Of a stretch of 64,000 nt of DNA, positions 59,413 to 64,000 are shown one piece after another (position 1 is the stretch's first letter; every line of letters starts with the position of its first letter). The DNA lies in the NCBI GenBank assembly GCA_023428755.1, contig JAEYWX010000010.1:242713-306712 (forward strand). The letters run 5' to 3'. The notes beneath the pieces were generated by a model that had not been told where the DNA came from, did no database searches, and saw nothing but the letters and a program-made list of their open reading frames with translations. This stretch comes from Bacteroidota bacterium (GTDB lineage Bacteria > Bacteroidota > Bacteroidia > Chitinophagales > Chitinophagaceae). The translations under genes were made by a program, and so were the position numbers.

Positions 59413-62382
59413 ATGAGAAAACTTGTAAGTATGACGTTCGTGCTCTTGCTCTGCGTTCTGCAGGTCTTTGCACAGGAAAAAACTGTTACAGGAAAAGTAA
59501 CAGACGAAAGCGGTGCTCCAATTGCAAATGTGTCAATTGTTGTAAAAGGCACAACAGTTGGTACAACATCTAAGGAGGATGGCAGCTACTCTTTAAAAGT
59601 TCCCGCTACAGCTAGGGTGCTGGTTTTTACTGCCGTAAGCATGGCTCCAACGGAAGTTACAATTGGTAACAGAACAGTTATTAACCAAGCAATGGAGAGT
59701 TTAAACAAAAGCCTTGAAGAAGTAGTTGTTGTAGGTTACGGTTCCGGAAAACGAAAGGAAAACGTGGCTGGCTCAATGACAAAACTCAGTGGTGATGTTG
59801 TTGAAAGCAAGCCAACAGCAAACATGATCGATGCCTTACAAGGTAGAGTAGGTGGTTTGCAAGTTTACACATCTTCAGGTGAACCTTCTGCAACACCTTC
59901 TGTGCGTTTACACGGTGTTGGTTCACTTGGCGCCAGCAATACCCCTTTATATGTTTTAGATGGTGTACCGGTAGGTGCTGGTAGTATCGTTTCATTGAAC
60001 CCAAATGATATTGAGTCTATTACTGTATTGAAAGATCCATCAACAACAGCTATTTATGGTTCACGTGCTGCAAATGGTGTAATTCTTTACACTACAAAAA
60101 AAGGTCGTGTTAGTGCCCCACAAATCAATGTTACTACACAATATGGTGTTTCAAACCTGGTCGAAACAACTGAAAAGAATTTCAGCCAGTTTATGAACTC
60201 CAAGCAACTGACGGACTTTTGGGTTGCTACCGGTTACAGAACACGTGCTCAGGTTGATGCAACGCTTGCTGCATTTCCAAATGATACTAAATGGTATAAA
60301 ACCTACTACAGATCAAACCTTCCTACATTCCAGACTGATGTAAACATGAGTGGTGGTGGAGGTAAAACTACATACTATGTTTCCGGAGGTTATTTTAAAC
60401 AAGATGGTTTGGCTTACCGCTCTTTGTTTGAGCGTTATACCTTCCGTTCAAACGTTCAATCGCAGGTTACAGATTGGTTTAAATTTGGAGTAAACCTTTT
60501 TGGCGGCTTTGATAAACGCCAAACAAACCCCTATGGAACCAATAATACAAATAGAGGCTTGGCTCTCTTAGCTCAACCATTTTATTCTCCCAATGATCCA
60601 AATGGCAAACCATATCCTAACCTGATTCCAGGATGGGGTCGTTACAATCCGGAATATCTGGCAAACAATATCCGGTCAGATGGTAAAAATGCTCAATTCA
60701 ACCCAATGGGTTATGCTGAACTCAGCCCAATCAAGGGCTTGATTCTTCGCTCACAAGCAGGTATGGATGCTTATGATTATACCACTTCAAGTGTACAGTT
60801 GCCTTCTTACCTTGGCTCACTCAACAATGGTAATGCAAGCGAATCGTTTGAAAGAGGGACATTAGCTACTGTTACAAACACAGTTGAGTACAAATTTTCT
60901 CTTCCGCAAGAGCATGACTTTACAGTATTGGTTGGTCAAGAATACATCAAAGGCAAGACCGTAGGTTTCAATGGCTCATCTACAGGCCAAACCGATGACA
61001 GATTGCTGTTAATTGGCGCAGGTCCTAACAATAGAAATGCAGGATCTTCTTTAACCGAATATGCATACCAATCATTTTTTGGCCGATTGAACTATTCATG
61101 GAAATCAAAATACCTAATTGACCTTTCTGTTCGCCAGGATCAATCTTCACGCTTTGGTAGAGATAACCGTACGGCCAATTTCTGGAGTGCAGGTATTTTA
61201 TGGAAAGCGAAAAACGAAGATTTTCTTGTTGATATCGGTTGGATCAATGATTTATCGGTACGTGCCAGCTATGGTACGAGTGGTAACTCTGCCATTGGCA
61301 ACTACGATAACCTTGCTACTGTATCAAATGGTATTTACAATGGAGAATCAACCTTCGGAATTAGTTCAGCAGGTAATCCAAACTTAGGTTGGGAAAGTCA
61401 AGCACAAACCTCGATTGGCATTGAAGCAGCATTATTCAAAGTAATTAATCTGAAAGCAGATTATTATATCCGTGAAACAAGAGATCAACTGTTTGATGTG
61501 CCATTCCCATGGACTTCAGGATTTGGTTCTATTCTTGACAATGTAGGCGCTATCAAAAACTCTGGTATTGATATCGAATTGAGTGTAAATGCGCTCAATA
61601 AGAAAAATGGCTATATCACTCCATGGGCTTCATTCAACTACAATAAAAACGAAATCACCGAATTATTCCAGGGAAGAAATTACTGGGTTATTCCAAATAC
61701 TGGTATCAGCTATGTAATCGGACAGCCGGTAACATATCTCTATCCGCTTTGGGCAGGTGTAAACCCACAAAACGGGTTACCTCAATGGTATTTACCAGAT
61801 CCTAATCCAGATAACTTCGTAACCCCAACCAAAGATCCAAGTCGCATTACCAATACATTTAACTCTGCTGCCTTACAGCAAAGTACAGGTATTCAACGTT
61901 ATGCTCCAATCAATGGAGGATTTGGACTTGATGCAGGATTCAAAGGTTTCTATATGAATGCAAACTTTGCATATTCATTAGGAAAATATATGATCAATAA
62001 TGATGATTATTTCTTTATGAATCCAACGCAGTTTGCCGGTTTTAACCAATCTACTGCGATTTTGGACTACTGGCAAAAACCAGGAGATGTAACACGTTTC
62101 CCACGGTATGATGGTGCTACTTTATTCAGCCAGTTTGATGACCGCCTGATTCAAAACGCTTCTTTCATGCGTTTAAAAGGCCTTACTTTGGGTTATAGCG
62201 TGCCAAAAACAATACTCGAAAGAGTAAAGTTTATTAAAGGAGCAGATTTGTCTGTAACAGGTCGTAATCTTTGGACAGTAACAAAGTACACAGGTCCTGA
62301 TCCTGAGGTTGATACAAACGTATCGCTTGGCGCAAACCCCAATACTAAACAAGTTGTTGTGGGCATCAGCTTCAAATTCTAA
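59413..62382 (+). CDS. SusC/RagA family TonB-linked outer-membrane protein
   Basis: The 989-residue receptor has a signal peptide (LVSMTFVLLLCVLQVFAQ), a carboxypeptidase-regulatory-like domain (KTVTGKVTDESGAPIANVSIVVKGTTVGTTSKEDGSYSLKV), the SusC signature near residue 110-130 (EEVVVVGYGSGKRKENVAGSM), the plug (ANMIDALQGRVGGLQVYTSSGEPSATPSVRLHGVGSLGASNTPLYVLDGVP), and the C-terminal barrel ending in FKF. It imports glycans or peptides with the SusD lipoprotein encoded downstream. The ATG at 59413 (MRKLVSMTF) is used; the frame from 59377 adds 12 residues. No anti-sigma or sensor gene is in view. Confidence 0.95.
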   Translation: MRKLVSMTFVLLLCVLQVFAQEKTVTGKVTDESGAPIANVSIVVKGTTVGTTSKEDGSYSLKVPATARVLVFTAVSMAPTEVTIGNRTVINQAMESLNKSLEEVVVVGYGSGKRKENVAGSMTKLSGDVVESKPTANMIDALQGRVGGLQVYTSSGEPSATPSVRLHGVGSLGASNTPLYVLDGVPVGAGSIVSLNPNDIESITVLKDPSTTAIYGSRAANGVILYTTKKGRVSAPQINVTTQYGVSNLVETTEKNFSQFMNSKQLTDFWVATGYRTRAQVDATLAAFPNDTKWYKTYYRSNLPTFQTDVNMSGGGGKTTYYVSGGYFKQDGLAYRSLFERYTFRSNVQSQVTDWFKFGVNLFGGFDKRQTNPYGTNNTNRGLALLAQPFYSPNDPNGKPYPNLIPGWGRYNPEYLANNIRSDGKNAQFNPMGYAELSPIKGLILRSQAGMDAYDYTTSSVQLPSYLGSLNNGNASESFERGTLATVTNTVEYKFSLPQEHDFTVLVGQEYIKGKTVGFNGSSTGQTDDRLLLIGAGPNNRNAGSSLTEYAYQSFFGRLNYSWKSKYLIDLSVRQDQSSRFGRDNRTANFWSAGILWKAKNEDFLVDIGWINDLSVRASYGTSGNSAIGNYDNLATVSNGIYNGESTFGISSAGNPNLGWESQAQTSIGIEAALFKVINLKADYYIRETRDQLFDVPFPWTSGFGSILDNVGAIKNSGIDIELSVNALNKKNGYITPWASFNYNKNEITELFQGRNYWVIPNTGISYVIGQPVTYLYPLWAGVNPQNGLPQWYLPDPNPDNFVTPTKDPSRITNTFNSAALQQSTGIQRYAPINGGFGLDAGFKGFYMNANFAYSLGKYMINNDDYFFMNPTQFAGFNQSTAILDYWQKPGDVTRFPRYDGATLFSQFDDRLIQNASFMRLKGLTLGYSVPKTILERVKFIKGADLSVTGRNLWTVTKYTGPDPEVDTNVSLGANPNTKQVVVGISFKF

Positions 62383-62430
62383 AATTGACCTTGTATAAGA
62401 AATCACTTGAAGTTTTAAATTAAAGAAATT

Positions 62431-63939
62431 ATGAAAAAAATATTTTTGAATTTATTCCTGTTAACTGGACTGGCTGTTACGTTTGAAGCCTGTTCCAAGA
62501 AGCTGGACTTGTTTCCGCCTAACCAGATTGAGCTTTCGCAATCGTTCAAAACCATGAACGATGCAAAAGCTTACGATAATGGTCTTTATGGCGGCCTAAG
62601 AGGCCTTCAATATGGCACATTTACTGTGCCACAAGATGTACAGGCTGATCAGCTGAATGCATCAATTGACTATGGTAACAGAAACGGAAACCCACACCGT
62701 TGGGGATCTAGTTTTCTTGCTGATGATGGTGTGTTTAGCGGAACCTGGAATAGTTATTATTCTGTGTTAAAAAATGTAAACGCAGCCATTGAAGGTTATC
62801 CCCTTGTTACAGCAGCAACACCTGCTGATCAAGCATTATTAAACCGTTACATGGGTAATGCTTATGCCATCAGGGCCTTCATTTATGCAGAGTTAGTTAA
62901 GCGTTTTGGAAAAGCATACAATCCTGCAACTGCTGCTACAGATTTAGGTGTACCTCTTGTATTGCGGTATAACCCACAAGACAAGCCCGCACGTGCAACT
63001 ATTAAAGAAGTATACGATCAAATCTTGAGTGATATTGGTCAGGCGACTACTTTACTTTCTGGCATTGCAGGAACACAGGGTGCTACCCGTTTTTCAATTC
63101 ATTCAGTACGTGCATTGGAAGCCCGTGTTAAATTGTACATGCAGGATTGGGCTGGTGCAAGAACCGCCGCAGAGGCTGTAATTAGCAGTGGCACTTACCC
63201 ACTGTATAATACTTCTGCCGGATTGTTATCTTATTGGAGAGATGATGCTACCAGGGAAACAATTCTTCAGTCGTTTGTAGCTAAGCCCCTAGAGTTGGCT
63301 AACACAAACGCTATTTATTTGGGTTATCAACCTGCTAATAACCGCTTTATTCCTGACTTCATCCCCAGCCAATGGGTTGTGGACGAGTATGATAATGCAG
63401 ATATTCGCAAAAATGTTTATTTCGAACAAAAAACCTGTTATTTCCTTGGCGCTGATGTGCCTAACATATGGCTGGTGAATAAATACCAAGGAAACCCGGC
63501 GTTATTTACAACTGCAAATACCAATTACCAGCATGCTCCAAAAATTTTCCGTGTTGCTGAAATGTATTTAATTGCAGCAGAAGCAGCAGCAAGACAAGGA
63601 GGAGCTAATGAAGCGGCAGCTCTTACTCAATTAAATGTGTTACGAGTTGCTCGAGGTCTTTCTGCATTAGTAGGCTTAACTGGCAACGCTTTAATGGATG
63701 AAATTAAAAAAGAGCGTTTCCGTGAGCTGGCATTTGAAGGCTTCCGTTTATGGGATCTGAAACGTTGGAACGAAGGTTTTACACGCAGAGCTCCACAAAA
63801 CACGAACATCCTCCAAACTGGTTCCAGCTTTTTATCATTGTCAATTGATGCGAATGATCCCAAATTTACATGGGCAATTCCTGTAAGAGACATGACAACT
63901 AATCCAAGTCTGGAAGGCCAGCAAAATCCTGGTTACTAA
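62431..63939 (+). CDS. RagB/SusD family nutrient-binding outer-membrane lipoprotein
   Basis: The 502-residue lipoprotein has the signal LFLLTGLAVTFEACSKK with the lipidated cysteine at residue 21, an N-terminal tetratricopeptide-like helical region (SVLKNVNAAIEGYPLVTAATPADQALLNRYMGNAYAIRAFIYAELVKRFG) and the C-terminal SusD-family segment (ERFRELAFEGFRLWDLKRWNEGF and ending NPSLEGQQNPGY). It forms the lid of the SusC barrel. It lies 48 bases after susC, so the two are co-transcribed. Further genes of the locus, if any, are beyond the window. Confidence 0.95.
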   Translation: MKKIFLNLFLLTGLAVTFEACSKKLDLFPPNQIELSQSFKTMNDAKAYDNGLYGGLRGLQYGTFTVPQDVQADQLNASIDYGNRNGNPHRWGSSFLADDGVFSGTWNSYYSVLKNVNAAIEGYPLVTAATPADQALLNRYMGNAYAIRAFIYAELVKRFGKAYNPATAATDLGVPLVLRYNPQDKPARATIKEVYDQILSDIGQATTLLSGIAGTQGATRFSIHSVRALEARVKLYMQDWAGARTAAEAVISSGTYPLYNTSAGLLSYWRDDATRETILQSFVAKPLELANTNAIYLGYQPANNRFIPDFIPSQWVVDEYDNADIRKNVYFEQKTCYFLGADVPNIWLVNKYQGNPALFTTANTNYQHAPKIFRVAEMYLIAAEAAARQGGANEAAALTQLNVLRVARGLSALVGLTGNALMDEIKKERFRELAFEGFRLWDLKRWNEGFTRRAPQNTNILQTGSSFLSLSIDANDPKFTWAIPVRDMTTNPSLEGQQNPGY

Positions 63940-63972
63940 TTTGTAGTACACAGTTTCTATTTAAAGTTTATA

Positions 63973-64000
63973 ATAAAAAAGCGGCGGTCAAATTTGACCG
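63973..64000 (+). terminator. Partial hairpin at the window end, likely terminator
   Basis: CGGTCAAATTTGACCG (63985-64000) is self-complementary (8 bases each side) and is preceded by AAAAAAGCGG. The structure continues past the window, so its full stem cannot be seen. Confidence 0.45.

Overview
The window looks like chromosomal DNA from a member of the Bacteroidota, most likely the Chitinophagaceae or a close relative. The evidence is a SusC/SusD pair, carboxypeptidase-regulatory-domain outer-membrane receptors, T9SS-type C-terminal sorting domains with a PorZ-like protein, a LytS/LytTR two-component pair, single-chain glycyl-tRNA synthetase, weak Shine-Dalgarno sites, and repeated matches to the Bacteroidota promoter -7 element TAnnTTTG. 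No tRNA, rRNA, IS element, prophage or CRISPR array was seen. Taxonomy is inferred from gene content only.

Layout. 0-3 kb: haem precursor genes hemB and hemL, split by a small four-helix-bundle (S23-type) gene bounded by inverted 14-base words. 3-5.3 kb: a PepSY membrane protein and a cysteine-rich AraC regulator. 5.5-9.2 kb: gyrB, a 65-residue gene between two strong terminators, a lipoprotein and a DUF4870 protein. 9.3-13.9 kb: a TonB-dependent receptor beside a LytTR response regulator and its kinase. 13.9-22.6 kb: mfd and a large secreted subtilisin-like protease. 22.6-29.6 kb: glycyl-tRNA synthetase, a MazG-like hydrolase, dtd, arfB, a di-haem peroxidase and a flippase. 29.5-33.7 kb: a metallo-hydrolase and a large propeller/barrel protein. 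33.7-37.6 kb: a tightly overlapping six-gene envelope operon (membrane protein, winged-helix regulator, CreD, Coq4-like, diacylglycerol kinase, DUF1361) with two matching palindromes. 37.7-44 kb: DUF5686 protein, class III aminotransferase, gamma-carbonic anhydrase, a 57-residue lipoprotein, rsgA. 44-48 kb: a MoxR-DUF58-BatD-like-BatA cluster. 48.2-50.4 kb: peptidyl-prolyl isomerase, gcvH, VanZ, then a gene-free stretch with a duplicated hairpin element. 50.4-59.2 kb: a DUF937-like protein, prfA, an amidohydrolase, recO, porZ and an RND-type exporter. 59.4-64 kb: susC and susD, with the locus probably continuing past the window.

How the genes work together. Most of the window is housekeeping plus envelope biology. 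The protease and PorZ point to an active type IX secretion pathway. The SusCD pair and the two PepSY/TonB loci point to outer-membrane uptake of glycans and metal or siderophore ligands. The most interesting signals are non-coding: paired operators in the CreD operon, a covarying hairpin duplicated downstream of the VanZ gene, face-to-face promoters between prfA and the amidohydrolase gene, several genes whose -7 box lies only 6-7 bases before the start codon, and quasi-periodic word tracts that abut stop codons.
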